Below the pieces are notes generated by a model. That model had not been told where the DNA came from, searched no databases, and saw only the letters and a list, made by a program, of their open reading frames with translations. The position numbers and the translations under genes were made by a program. From assembly GCA_947473355.1 (NCBI GenBank), contig CANJCQ010000017.1:1-56391 (forward strand): a stretch of 56,391 nucleotides of DNA, given 5' to 3'. How positions within the stretch are numbered: position 1 is the stretch's first letter; every line of letters begins with the position of its first letter. Shown here in pieces: positions 26,926 through 35,847 of this stretch. The DNA is from Sphingomonadaceae bacterium (lineage in GTDB: Bacteria; Pseudomonadota; Alphaproteobacteria; Sphingomonadales; Sphingomonadaceae).

Positions 26926-27804
26926 TCACAGGCCAAGAATGCGAGCAGTTCCCGCGCTCCCGGCCGGGCTGCGTCCGAGTGAGCGGGCAAGGCCGACAAC
27001 TTCGTCCAGCAGTTCGAGGTTCGACGGCGCCCGATCTCCGGCAAAGTCCTCCAACCCCAGCCGGATATGGCCGCCACGTTCGAGCGCCAGCTTTGCCATG
27101 CCTGAGGAAAAGACGCAGCCGCCGACCACGGCTGCCGCCCAGGGCAGGCCGCTGTCGCCGATGATTTCGAGATAGGCTTCGAGCGCAGGGGCGCTGGGAT
27201 CGAGGCCAAAGCCGACGCATGGGGTGCCGTCGAAATAATTGCGCCCGCCGAAGAAGTATAGCTTCACGAAGCTGCCCGGCGGCAGCTTGCCGGCCCGGTG
27301 AAAGGCGACCGCCGCGCGCAGAAAGCCCGGCTCGTAGATTCCCATCGACGCGCCGAGGCGCAGCTTGCTCATTACCTCGAGCACGCTGGCGATCGACTCG
27401 TATGTATTGATGTAGCTCATCATATTTGCCGAGATCGCGCTGCCGCCCGACAGCGCCATGTTCATGCTACCCGGATCGAGCGGCGCCATACGTGCACCGT
27501 GACGGCTCGCGCATGAGGCGAAGTGCGAGGTCCGTCCCTCAATGTCTGTTCCGAACGCCATCGTCGGGCACAGGATCGCGCCCGGATCGCTGGCCAGAAT
27601 GTCCGCCCAGCCACGTGCATATTCATCGGCCGCAGCTTCGCCTGCAAGCATTGGATCGTCGATGTGATTGTGAATCATGCCAGCGCCGCGCGCCAGACAT
27701 GCAATGCCATCGGCGGCGATTTCCTGCGGAACACGCGGCGCATGGCTGTTGCGCGCCTTGCGGGTTTCACCGTTGATCGCCAGTTCGAGAATGACCTCGT
27801 TCAT
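26926..27804 (-). CDS. BKACE-family beta-keto acid cleavage enzyme
   Basis: The 292-residue protein matches the BKACE (DUF849) family, which cleaves a beta-keto acid with acetyl-CoA to give acetoacetate and a CoA thioester in a Zn-dependent TIM barrel. Visible signatures are VILELAINGETRKA and IAADGIACLARGAGMIHNHIDD with the metal-binding His-X-His near 46-48, and further conserved barrel strands (GASMGIYEPGFLRAA, FVKLYFFGG). The ATG at 27804 has a strong GGAGG 9-10 bases upstream; an earlier in-frame start at 27822 is less likely. Family members act on 3-keto-5-aminohexanoate, dehydrocarnitine and other beta-keto acids. It fits a late step that splits a beta-keto acid, by inference. Confidence 0.87.
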   Translation of the reverse strand: MNEVILELAINGETRKARNSHAPRVPQEIAADGIACLARGAGMIHNHIDDPMLAGEAAADEYARGWADILASDPGAILCPTMAFGTDIEGRTSHFASCASRHGARMAPLDPGSMNMALSGGSAISANMMSYINTYESIASVLEVMSKLRLGASMGIYEPGFLRAAVAFHRAGKLPPGSFVKLYFFGGRNYFDGTPCVGFGLDPSAPALEAYLEIIGDSGLPWAAAVVGGCVFSSGMAKLALERGGHIRLGLEDFAGDRAPSNLELLDEVVGLARSLGRSPAGSAGTARILGL

Positions 27805-27827
27805 GCGCCTTGCCTCCTCCACTCAAA

Positions 27828-27851
27828 AATTGACGAGTCGACAATTATCTT
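27828..27851. promoter_or_regulatory. Operator-like palindrome in the BKACE/VOC divergent region
   Basis: A 19-bp near-perfect palindrome (AATTGACGAGTCGACAATT, 27828-27846, one mismatched pair) lies 24 bp upstream of the BKACE start codon and is followed on the plus strand by a -10-like TATCTT (27846-27851). The position after a 16-17 bp palindromic spacer echoes the sites at 10.75 and 26.87 kb, but the -35 box is poor (TCAAAA). Confidence 0.4.
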
Positions 27852-27962
27852 GGCACAATTGGATGGTCGACGTAAGCTTGGTCGGCAACCATTCTGGTCG
27901 AACCGGCAGGCTCATCCCCGGCCGGGTCATCGATCAGTGAACCATAGCGGACCGAGTGCCAG

Positions 27963-28355
27963 ATGATTCGCGGAATCGATCACGTCGCCATCACCGTCGC
28001 TGACCTTGACGCGAGCTGTGCATTCTATGCGCATGTGCTGGGCGCCACAGTCGAGGAGGCCTATGAGATCGGCGGCTGCATCGCGGTCAAGCGGGTGGCA
28101 TTTGGCAAGGCCATTCTCAACATTCACCAGCAGGGCAACGGTGTCGATCTGGTCGCGCGGCAGCCCACGTCAGGCAGCGTCGATATCTGCTTTCGCTGGG
28201 ATGGCGGCATAGACGCGGCCAAAGCCCGGCTCGAAAGCCGCGGTGTGACAGTGATCGAAGGGCCGGTGGCCAGAACAACGGCTGACGGTATTCCAGCAAA
28301 TTCAGTCTACTTCCGCGATCCCGATGGCAACCTTATCGAACTCATGGCGACCTGA
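27963..28355 (+). CDS. VOC/glyoxalase-fold protein
   Basis: The 130-residue protein has the standard single-unit glyoxalase pattern: GIDHVAITVADLDASCAFYAHVLGA at the start with His7 as first metal ligand, and YFRDPDGNLIELMAT at the end with the C-terminal Glu ligand. The length suits a homodimeric VOC enzyme such as a lyase, epimerase or ring-cleavage-type protein. The start codon ATG at 27963 has no clear Shine-Dalgarno site. It is the first gene of the plus-strand series leading to the amidohydrolase_2, D-aminoacylase-like, TauD and P450 genes, with a 114-bp gap to the next gene. Confidence 0.82.
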   Translation: MIRGIDHVAITVADLDASCAFYAHVLGATVEEAYEIGGCIAVKRVAFGKAILNIHQQGNGVDLVARQPTSGSVDICFRWDGGIDAAKARLESRGVTVIEGPVARTTADGIPANSVYFRDPDGNLIELMAT

Positions 28356-28469
28356 TGTCCGGAGCCAGGGCCCGCCCCATGTCCCGACAGGTCAAGACAG
28401 CGTGAGGTGGTCAAGGAACTATGCAATTGGCGCAATTCGGCCTTTCGCCGCAATGAGGCAGGTTCAGCG

Positions 28470-29804
28470 ATGACTGGCATGACAATGAACGACATGGTTC
28501 TGCTCAGCGTCGACGATCACGCGATCGAGCCGCCTGACATGTTCATTGGCCGCCTGCCCGCACGGTTCAAGGATATGGTCCCGCGAGTCGCCACATATGC
28601 CAATGGCGATGAACGCTGGATCGTTGAAGGCAAGGCCTGGGCCGGGGTCGGCTCAGCCGCCGTTGCCGGGCGCAGGCGCGAGGAACTGGGCGACGAACCA
28701 TCGCGCTATGGCGAAGTGCGCCGGGGCTGCTGGGATGTTGACGCCCGCATCGACGACATGAACGCCAACGGCACGCTTCTGTCGCTGAACTTCCCGTCCT
28801 TCCCCGGCTTTTCCGGCGAAAAGCTGGTGCACGGCAAGGACAAGGAGCTGATGCTAGCCCTCATCCGCGCCTATAACGATTGGCATGTCGAGGGCTGGGC
28901 TGGGCCATATCCGGAGCGGCTGATCCCGATGGCCGTGCTGCCGCTGTGGGATCTCGATCTGGCCATCGCGGAGCTCAAACGCGCGTACGAGGCCGGGGTG
29001 CGGATCGTGACCTTGCCGGCAAATCCGACTGCATTTGGCCAGCCTTCGGTCCATTGGGGCCACTGGGACTCGCTCTTTCGCGAAATCACCGAGCGCGGCA
29101 TGACGGTGGCGATCCACATCGGCACCTCGGGTGGCCTGCTACCGACTCCGTCGATGGAATCTCCGGCCGACGTCGGCATCACCCTGCTCAACATCAACAT
29201 CGCCGAAGCCGTGGCGGACCTGTTGTTCTCGCCGCTGTTGCTGAAGTTTCCGACATTGCGCGTGATGATGTCGGAAGGCTGCATCGGCTGGGTGCCGTTC
29301 CTGCGCGAGCGAGCCGATGCCGAATACCGCAATCACCGCTATTGGACCAAGGCCGATCTTGGCGATCTCAAGCCCTCGGACCTGCTCGCCCGCCACTTCC
29401 TGTTCTGCTTCCATGAGGACGATTTCGGCCTTTCTGTGCGGCACCAGGTCGGCATCGACCAGATCGCCTGGGAGTGCGACTTCCCGCATGCCGACAGCAC
29501 CTGGCCGCGCTCGCCGGAACTGCTGTGGAATAGCATAAAGAGCTTCCCCGAGGACGAGATCGAGAAGATCACCTGGGCTAACGCAGCGCGTTTCCTGAAT
29601 ATCGATCCCTTTGCCAGGATCGCTCGCAGCGATGCTACGGTGGGCGCCTTGCGGGCCAAGGCCGCGCATGTCGATATTTCGCCGATTGCCGGAGGCGGGC
29701 TCAAGCCGGTCAGCTCGGGCTCGGTGCTCAGCACGGCCGATATTTATGCGATGTACCAGCAGGGCGACGCAAGGCTTGGCGAGCCGGTGGGCTATCTGTC
29801 GTGA
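28470..29804 (+). CDS. Amidohydrolase_2-family protein (copy 2)
   Basis: The 444-residue protein is related to the copies at 23.8 and 37.9 kb, with N-terminal metal motif LSVDDHAIEPPDMF, a barrel His in VAIHIGTSGG, and the metal Asp in WECDFPHADSTWP. A tail of about 45 residues beyond the barrel (after FARIARSDATVG) is longer than in the other two copies. The start is placed at the ATG at 28470 with GAGGCAGG upstream; ATGs at 28479 and 28485 are also in frame. The next gene follows 24 bp after its stop, so the pair is co-transcribed. Confidence 0.85.
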   Translation: MTGMTMNDMVLLSVDDHAIEPPDMFIGRLPARFKDMVPRVATYANGDERWIVEGKAWAGVGSAAVAGRRREELGDEPSRYGEVRRGCWDVDARIDDMNANGTLLSLNFPSFPGFSGEKLVHGKDKELMLALIRAYNDWHVEGWAGPYPERLIPMAVLPLWDLDLAIAELKRAYEAGVRIVTLPANPTAFGQPSVHWGHWDSLFREITERGMTVAIHIGTSGGLLPTPSMESPADVGITLLNINIAEAVADLLFSPLLLKFPTLRVMMSEGCIGWVPFLRERADAEYRNHRYWTKADLGDLKPSDLLARHFLFCFHEDDFGLSVRHQVGIDQIAWECDFPHADSTWPRSPELLWNSIKSFPEDEIEKITWANAARFLNIDPFARIARSDATVGALRAKAAHVDISPIAGGGLKPVSSGSVLSTADIYAMYQQGDARLGEPVGYLS

Positions 29805-29828
29805 TCTCCAATTGTGAAAGGAACGGCC

Positions 29829-31577
29829 ATGGCCGAATTTGACCTCGTCATCCGCGGCGGTACCATCGTCGATGGCAGCGGGGCCCCGCGCTTCACCGGC
29901 GACGTTGCGGTGAAGGACGGCTGGATCGTCCAGACCGGTCGGGTCGAAGGCAGGGGCCGCGAAGAGATCGATGCAGCGGGGCTGCTGGTCACCCCCGGCT
30001 TCGTCGATCTGCACACGCATTATGACGGCCAGTCGATCTGGTCCGACCGGCTTAACCCTTCGTCGGATCACGGGGTCACTACGGTGCTGATGGGTAATTG
30101 CGGCATCGGCTTTGCGCCCTGCCGCCCCGAAGACCGGCTGGCCCTGATCGAGCTGATGGAAGGGGTCGAGGATATACCCGGCGCGGTCACTTCCGAAGGG
30201 CTGACCTGGGACTGGGAGACCTTTCCGGACTTCATGGACGCACTCGAACGACGCTCCCGCGATATCGATGTCGGCGTGCTGGTGCCGCATTCGCCAATCC
30301 GGGTCTGGGTCATGGGCAAACGCGGCATTGATCGCGAGCCGGCCACGGCGGAAGACCGCACCGCCATGCGCCAGTTGCTGCGCGAAGGGCTTGAGGCAGG
30401 CGCGCTTGGCCTCGGCACCTCCAAGCTAGCCGCGCACCGCACCTCGAAGGGTGAATTGATCCCGACCTATGCTTCGGACGAGACCGAGCTGACCGAACTG
30501 GCGAGCGAACTCGGCAAGGCCGGGCGCGGGGTGTTCCAGATGGTCACTGATGTCGGCTACACCACCTATGAGGAACAGGTGCCGCTGCTCACTTCCATCG
30601 CGGCGGCGGCGGGCCGGCCACTGACCTATACCCATCCGCAGTCGAAAGACTGGCAACGCGGGATTGAATTGCTTGACGAAGCCAACCGCAAACCCGGGGT
30701 CGATATCAAGGCGCAATTGCTGCCGCGCCCGGTGGGGATGATGCTGGGGCTTTCGGTCAGCGCCCATCCGTTCTGCATGACCAGCACTTACCTTGCGATC
30801 AAGGACCTGCCGCTCGCCGAGCGCCTTGCCGAAATGCGCAAACCCGAAGTGCGGGCCGCGATGCTGGCGGACGCCCCGGGTGAGCCAACCAATCCGCTGG
30901 TCGGCTTCAGCCGCCGCTTCGACCGCCTGTTCACCACCGGCGCGATTGTAAATTACGAGCCTTCGCCAGAGAACAGCATCGCCGGGCTCGCTGCTGCGCA
31001 GGGCCGCACGCCAGAGGAAGTCGCTTACGACGAACTGCTCAAGGACGATGGCCAGGCGATGCTGCTGCTGGGCATCGGCAACTATGAAGACTGCAATCTC
31101 GACTGGATGGAAGAGATGTTTGCCAGCGACAATGTCGTGCTCGGCCTCGGCGATGGCGGCGCGCATTATGGCATGATCTGCGACGCCTCCTATTCGACCT
31201 TCGGCCTCACCCACTGGACCCGCGACCGCGACCATGGCCGCCTCAGCGTCGAAAGCATGATCCACCGGCTGACCCGCCAACCCGCCATGCTGATCGGGCT
31301 TGAGGATCGCGGACTGGTCGCGCCGGGTTATATCGCTCACCTCAATGTCATCGATTATGACAATCTCGCGCTACACCGTCCGACCGTTATCAGCGATCTG
31401 CCCGCAGGCGGCCATCGCCTCAGTCAGCTTGCCGATGGCTATGTCGCGACCATCGCCCACGGCAAGGTGATCACCCGCAATGGCGCGGCGACAGCCGAGC
31501 GGCCGGGCAAGCTGGTGCGCGGTGCCCAATCGCCCCGCGAGATAGCAGCGCAGCCGCTGGCCGCAACTGCCGCATAA
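29829..31577 (+). CDS. N-acyl-D-amino-acid deacylase-like amidohydrolase (copy 3)
   Basis: The 582-residue protein has His62-Thr-His64-Tyr-Asp, bridging Cys91 in GNCGIGFAPCR and the catalytic Asp in GLGDGGAHYGMICDA. It is the closest relative of the copy at 25-26.8 kb (same GNCGxGFAPCR and GLGDGGAH blocks, same MAE start). AAAGGAA precedes the ATG by 6 bases. It lies between an amidohydrolase_2 gene and a TauD-type gene within one plus-strand operon. The repeated pairing with amidohydrolase_2 suggests the two hydrolases act together on one class of molecule. Confidence 0.88.
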   Translation: MAEFDLVIRGGTIVDGSGAPRFTGDVAVKDGWIVQTGRVEGRGREEIDAAGLLVTPGFVDLHTHYDGQSIWSDRLNPSSDHGVTTVLMGNCGIGFAPCRPEDRLALIELMEGVEDIPGAVTSEGLTWDWETFPDFMDALERRSRDIDVGVLVPHSPIRVWVMGKRGIDREPATAEDRTAMRQLLREGLEAGALGLGTSKLAAHRTSKGELIPTYASDETELTELASELGKAGRGVFQMVTDVGYTTYEEQVPLLTSIAAAAGRPLTYTHPQSKDWQRGIELLDEANRKPGVDIKAQLLPRPVGMMLGLSVSAHPFCMTSTYLAIKDLPLAERLAEMRKPEVRAAMLADAPGEPTNPLVGFSRRFDRLFTTGAIVNYEPSPENSIAGLAAAQGRTPEEVAYDELLKDDGQAMLLLGIGNYEDCNLDWMEEMFASDNVVLGLGDGGAHYGMICDASYSTFGLTHWTRDRDHGRLSVESMIHRLTRQPAMLIGLEDRGLVAPGYIAHLNVIDYDNLALHRPTVISDLPAGGHRLSQLADGYVATIAHGKVITRNGAATAERPGKLVRGAQSPREIAAQPLAATAA

Positions 31578-31599
31578 CCGCACAAGAGGAGCGACCGCA

Positions 31600-32529
31600 A
31601 TGGCCTTCACCGTCCAGCCGCTGCCCGGATGCGATACGTTTGGCTGCGTCATCACTGACCTCGATCCGGCGTCGATCACGGAACCCGCAGTGCGCAAGCG
31701 GCTCTACGATCTGTGGATCGAAAAGGGCGTGATCGTGTTCAAAGGCCTTGCCGATCTCGATGTCCAGATCGGCCTGTCGGAAATCTATGGCGAGCCCGAA
31801 GAGCATCCGCTGCTCGTCGGCATCGACCGCCCGCGCGAACATTACGTCATCGCCGAGATCGAATATGTCGAGGAAGATGGCGACCTTTACGAAATCAATG
31901 GCGAAGAGCGCGGCGCCTATCTGCCCTGGCATTTCGATCTCGCCTATATGGTCAAGATCAACCACGGCGGCATCCTGCGCGCTGCGGTGCTTCCGGGCAG
32001 AGGCGGCGAAACCGGGTTTATCGATCGCATTGCGGCCTATGACGCCCTGCCAGAGCGGCTCAAACAGCGGATTGAAGGCTTGCGCGTTATCCACCGCTAC
32101 CTTGCCGATGCGACAGAGGCGAGGTTTGGCGAGAGGCCTGAAAAATGCCTCCAGCTCTCGCGCAACATATCGCTCGCCATGGAGCACCCTTCGGTCAAGA
32201 ACCCGGTGACTCATCCACTGGTCTACACCCAGAAAGAGTCCGGCCGAAAAGTCATCAATGTCTCGCCGTGGCATGCCGTTGCCATCGAAGGCATGGAGAA
32301 TGTCGAAGGGGATGCCTTGCTGGCCGAAGTGATCGATCATCTGATCCGCTCCGAGCTCGCCTATTTCCACCAGTGGCAGGCCGACGACATGGTGCTGTGG
32401 GACAACTGGCGGATGCTGCACTGCGCCTGCGGGGTGCCGCGCGGCGAACAACGCAAAATGCGGCGGACCACCATCGCCGGAGACTATGCTCTGGGCGCGC
32501 GCCTGATCAGCGCAGACGCGAACGCCTGA
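31600..32529 (+). CDS. TfdA/TauD-family Fe(II)/2-oxoglutarate dioxygenase (copy 4)
   Basis: A 309-residue enzyme with iron ligands His111-Phe-Asp113 (PWHFDL), distal His near 274 (WRMLHCACGV) and the RRTTIAGDYALG segment for 2-oxoglutarate binding. It starts MAFTVQPL, like MTFT(V/I)E in copies 2 and 3. AGAGGAG lies upstream of the ATG. It sits 22 bp after the D-aminoacylase-like gene and 4 bp before the second P450, so both oxygenases are made together. This suggests successive oxidations of one substrate. Confidence 0.9.
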   Translation: MAFTVQPLPGCDTFGCVITDLDPASITEPAVRKRLYDLWIEKGVIVFKGLADLDVQIGLSEIYGEPEEHPLLVGIDRPREHYVIAEIEYVEEDGDLYEINGEERGAYLPWHFDLAYMVKINHGGILRAAVLPGRGGETGFIDRIAAYDALPERLKQRIEGLRVIHRYLADATEARFGERPEKCLQLSRNISLAMEHPSVKNPVTHPLVYTQKESGRKVINVSPWHAVAIEGMENVEGDALLAEVIDHLIRSELAYFHQWQADDMVLWDNWRMLHCACGVPRGEQRKMRRTTIAGDYALGARLISADANA

Positions 32530-32533
32530 TCCC

Positions 32534-33760
32534 ATGACCGCAACCGCCGCAACGCTCAGCCGCGATCGCCCGGCTCATGTCCCGCCTGATCGCTTTGTCG
32601 ATTATGACGTCTATCGCGGCGCCTTTCCCGGAGAGGAGTCCGACCTGCACCATGGGCTCTATCGGCTGGGTGAAGAGCATGGCCGGGGCATTTTCTGGAC
32701 GCCGCACAATGGCGGCCACTGGTTCATCAATGATTTCGAACTGCTGTTCGAGGCCGCGCGCAAGCCGGAGCTGTTTTCCAGTACCGAGATGACCATCCCG
32801 CCGGTCCCGGAAGAACCGCGACTGATCCCGCTGTTTCTCGATCCACCCGAACATGGCCTGTTTCGTGCGCCGCTGATGCGCCAGTTTACCCCCGGTCGGA
32901 TAGCCGCGATGGAAGTGGGCATCCGTCAGTTTACCAATGAACTGATCGACGCGATCGAGGCCGAGGGGCACTGCGAATTCGTCGAGGCCATGGCCGAGCC
33001 ACTGCCGATCAAGATCTTCATGCGGATCATGGGCATGCCGCTGGACCGGCTGCGCGAGTTCCGCGAGTGGATCCTCGACATGCTGTCATCCGACGATGAT
33101 CGCCGCGCTAGCTCCTATGCGAATATCGCAGGCCTGATGGATGGGCTGATCCGCGAGCGGCAGGCAGAGCCGAAGGACGACCTGATCAGCCACCTGCTGA
33201 CGCTGGAAATCGGCGACCGGCCGATCGCCTATGAGGAAGTGCAGGCCTATTGCCTGCTCCTGTTCGCCGCCGGGCTCGATACGGTCGCCAATGCACTGGC
33301 CTTCGGCATGCAATTCATGGCGACGCGCCCCGATCTGCAGGCCCGGCTCAGCGCTGACCCGTCGCTGATCCCCGAAGCCGTCGAGGAGTTGCTGCGCAAG
33401 TTCGGCGTGCCGATGCCCGCGCGCACGGCGACCTGCGATTTCCAGTTTGGCGGCGCAGACATCCGCAAGGGTGAGCGCGTCATGCTGATGTTGCCTGCCT
33501 GCAATCTTGATCCCAAGACCTTCCCCGATCCCTGGAACTTCGATCTGGAGCGCAAGAACAAGGCGCATATCGCCTTCAATGTCGGTCCGCATCGCTGCAT
33601 CGGCTCGCACCTGGCGCGACTGGAGCTCAGAGTGTTCTGGGAGGAATGGTTGCGGCGGATTCCCAGCTTCCGCCTCGATCCGGCGCGCCCGGCGACCTAC
33701 CGCGCGGGGCTGACCCTCGCGGTGCAGGAACTGGGGATTGCCTGGGATCCAGCGGCCTAA
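32534..33760 (+). CDS. Cytochrome P450, P450cam (CYP101)-like (copy 2)
   Basis: A 408-residue soluble P450 with I-helix AAGLDT at 245-250, ExxR at 285-288 (ELLRK) and haem Cys355 in FNVGPHRCIGSHLAR. P450cam-like blocks include WTPHNGGHWFIND, LFLDPPEHGLFRAPL, PLPIKIFMRIMGMP and the C-terminal IAWDPA. It begins 4 bp after the TauD gene in the same operon. Its stop overlaps the stop of the convergent quinohaemoprotein gene by 4 bp (33757-33760). It would need a putidaredoxin-like ferredoxin from elsewhere. The substrate is probably a small alicyclic or terpenoid-like molecule, by family analogy only. Confidence 0.92.
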   Translation: MTATAATLSRDRPAHVPPDRFVDYDVYRGAFPGEESDLHHGLYRLGEEHGRGIFWTPHNGGHWFINDFELLFEAARKPELFSSTEMTIPPVPEEPRLIPLFLDPPEHGLFRAPLMRQFTPGRIAAMEVGIRQFTNELIDAIEAEGHCEFVEAMAEPLPIKIFMRIMGMPLDRLREFREWILDMLSSDDDRRASSYANIAGLMDGLIRERQAEPKDDLISHLLTLEIGDRPIAYEEVQAYCLLLFAAGLDTVANALAFGMQFMATRPDLQARLSADPSLIPEAVEELLRKFGVPMPARTATCDFQFGGADIRKGERVMLMLPACNLDPKTFPDPWNFDLERKNKAHIAFNVGPHRCIGSHLARLELRVFWEEWLRRIPSFRLDPARPATYRAGLTLAVQELGIAWDPAA

Positions 33761-35847
33761 CCCTTCGGCCTGCTCGCGCCCGCTTCGCGCGCCTTCATTC
33801 GCACATATTGCCTGATGTCTTCGACCTGCGCATCGCTGAGGTCGCGGAACGGGGGCATGCCAAGCTGTTTCAGTGCACCCTGTCTGACAATGGTATGGAA
33901 TGCCTCGCCGGAAAGGATCGCAGGCGATGCGCGCAGATCCGGTGCGACGCCGCCAAGTGCTGAAACATCTCGCCCGTGGCACATGATGCAGGTCTGCGCA
34001 TAAAAGGCGAAACCGCGCTGTTCGGATTGCGCATCGGCTGCATATCCCGGATCGCTGACCGGCTCAAGTCGATAGGGCGCAGAACGCGGCAGCCGTGCCC
34101 TGCCCCCGACCGCGAAAGTCAGCACCCGCCGCGCCTGCTCGCGGTAGCCAATCGGATTGGCTTTGAACGCGTCGCCGACCAGCATCAGACTGCTTCCCGA
34201 GCCGCTGAGCACAGTGACATATTGTCGGCCATTTACGCTGTAAGAGATCGGCGGCGCAATCACCGGTGCGCCGGCATCGAATGACCACAGCCGCCTGCCC
34301 GTTCCTGCCGCATAGGCGCTGAACTTGCTGTCGACTGTTCCCTGGAAGACCAGCCCGCCCGCCGTCGCCAGCACCCCGCCACTGACGCTGGTCGGCGTGG
34401 GCACGCGCCAGACGATTCGCTGCCCAACCGGATCAATCGCGATCAGCGCGGACGATCCTTTTGGTCGGGTCTCGTCCATGTCCACCCCGACCGCGCCATT
34501 ATTGGCGAGAAACGGCGGACGCTTCCATTCCTCCGGCTTGGCGAAGGCATCGTACATGATGAATTCCATATCCATCATCGGGATGTAAGTGAGCCTGGTC
34601 TGCGGGCTATACGCCATCGGCAGCCAGCTATGCGCACCGATGGGTCCGGGCGCCATAACGAAAGGGCCATTCTCAAAGCGGCTGCCGGGCACTTCGATCG
34701 GGCGGCCAGTCTTCATGTCGATGCCGCTGGCCCAGGTTATGTGGGCAAAAGGCGTCGCCGAGATCAGCTTGCCGCTCAATCGGTCGATAACATAGAAGAA
34801 GCCGTTCTTCGGCGCCGTCATCAAGACCTTGCGGGGCTGGCCGGCAATCGTCAGATCGGCCAGTTCCATGTCCATGGCAGCGTTATAGTCCCAGCTCTCG
34901 CCGGGGTTGGTCTGATAGTGCCACTTGTAGGTGCCGGTATCGGCATCGAGCGCGACGATCGAGCTCAGGAACAGGTTGTCACCCTCGCCGGCGCTGCGCA
35001 CCTTGTGGTTCCACGGGGCTCCGTTGCCGGTGCCGATGAAGACGGTGCGGGTCTCCGGATCATAGCTCATCGCGTTCCACGCGGTGCCGCCGCCGCCCTG
35101 TTTCCACCATTCGCCGTGCCAGGTCGCTGCGGCCATCTTCATGGCATCGCTCTCGAAACCGTCCGCCGGGTTGCCCGGCACGGTGTAAAAGCGCCACAGC
35201 GGTTTGCCGGTTGCAGCATCGTAGCAGGTCACATAGCCGCGGATCGCCGCCCAGTCGGCGCCGCCATGGCCGATCAGCACTTTGCCATCGAACACGCGCG
35301 GCGCCCCGGTGATGAAGCGGCCATCGCCATGCCGGGTGGTTTCGACTGACCAGAGCTCCATGCCGCTTGCGGCATCGACGGCAATCAACCGGCCATCCAT
35401 GGTGCCGAAATAGACTGCGCCGTTCCACCAGGTGACCCCGCGCGTGCCCCAGGCGCTGCGCATCTTGTCGGTCTCGTGCTCCCAGACCCGCGCGTCATAA
35501 CGCCATAGCTCGCGCCCGCGCACAGCATCGACAGCATGCAGGATGCCGGTGCCGGTGACGAAATAGAGCACGCCGTTCACTGCGATTGGCTGGGTCACGC
35601 TGTTGCCGACATCAAGGTCGAGCGACCAGGCGAGGCCCAATTGCGCGATGTTGCGGGCATTGACCTGAGCCAGCGGGGAAAAGTGTTGTTCACCATAGGT
35701 CCGGCCCGGACCCGGCCAGTCGCGCCCTGCGGCGCTATCGAGGAAGCGCGCATCCGGTCCGCGCGGGTCAGCCGCGTTGCCGGTTGCCGCGAGCAATGCA
35801 AGGCTCAGGAGGGCAATCAGCGCGCCTCGCAAGTTTGAGAGTATCAC
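33757..35847 (-). CDS. PQQ-dependent quinohaemoprotein alcohol dehydrogenase
   Basis: The 696-residue periplasmic enzyme has a signal peptide (residues 1-25), an eight-bladed PQQ propeller (tryptophan-docking repeats such as GTMDGRLIAVDAASGMELW) and a C-terminal cytochrome c domain with CIMCH near 623 and a likely Met ligand in GMPPF. The catalytic Asp is in GESWDYNAAMDM; Ca-site elements are GHGGADW (Asp where many have Glu) and GTGNGAPWN. The paired cysteines next to PQQ found in most relatives (xCCxxVNRG) are replaced by Arg-Ser (KMRSAWGTRG). It begins at GTG (35847), overlapping the stop of the monooxygenase upstream, with no clear ribosome binding site, so translation is probably coupled. 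It would oxidise a secondary or primary alcohol. Confidence 0.88.
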   Translation of the reverse strand: MILSNLRGALIALLSLALLAATGNAADPRGPDARFLDSAAGRDWPGPGRTYGEQHFSPLAQVNARNIAQLGLAWSLDLDVGNSVTQPIAVNGVLYFVTGTGILHAVDAVRGRELWRYDARVWEHETDKMRSAWGTRGVTWWNGAVYFGTMDGRLIAVDAASGMELWSVETTRHGDGRFITGAPRVFDGKVLIGHGGADWAAIRGYVTCYDAATGKPLWRFYTVPGNPADGFESDAMKMAAATWHGEWWKQGGGGTAWNAMSYDPETRTVFIGTGNGAPWNHKVRSAGEGDNLFLSSIVALDADTGTYKWHYQTNPGESWDYNAAMDMELADLTIAGQPRKVLMTAPKNGFFYVIDRLSGKLISATPFAHITWASGIDMKTGRPIEVPGSRFENGPFVMAPGPIGAHSWLPMAYSPQTRLTYIPMMDMEFIMYDAFAKPEEWKRPPFLANNGAVGVDMDETRPKGSSALIAIDPVGQRIVWRVPTPTSVSGGVLATAGGLVFQGTVDSKFSAYAAGTGRRLWSFDAGAPVIAPPISYSVNGRQYVTVLSGSGSSLMLVGDAFKANPIGYREQARRVLTFAVGGRARLPRSAPYRLEPVSDPGYAADAQSEQRGFAFYAQTCIMCHGRDVSALGGVAPDLRASPAILSGEAFHTIVRQGALKQLGMPPFRDLSDAQVEDIRQYVRMKAREAGASRPKG

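Noticed and set aside
29139..30290. A 383-codon minus-strand open frame
   Set aside because: It is the antisense shadow of the amidohydrolase_2/D-aminoacylase-like pair.
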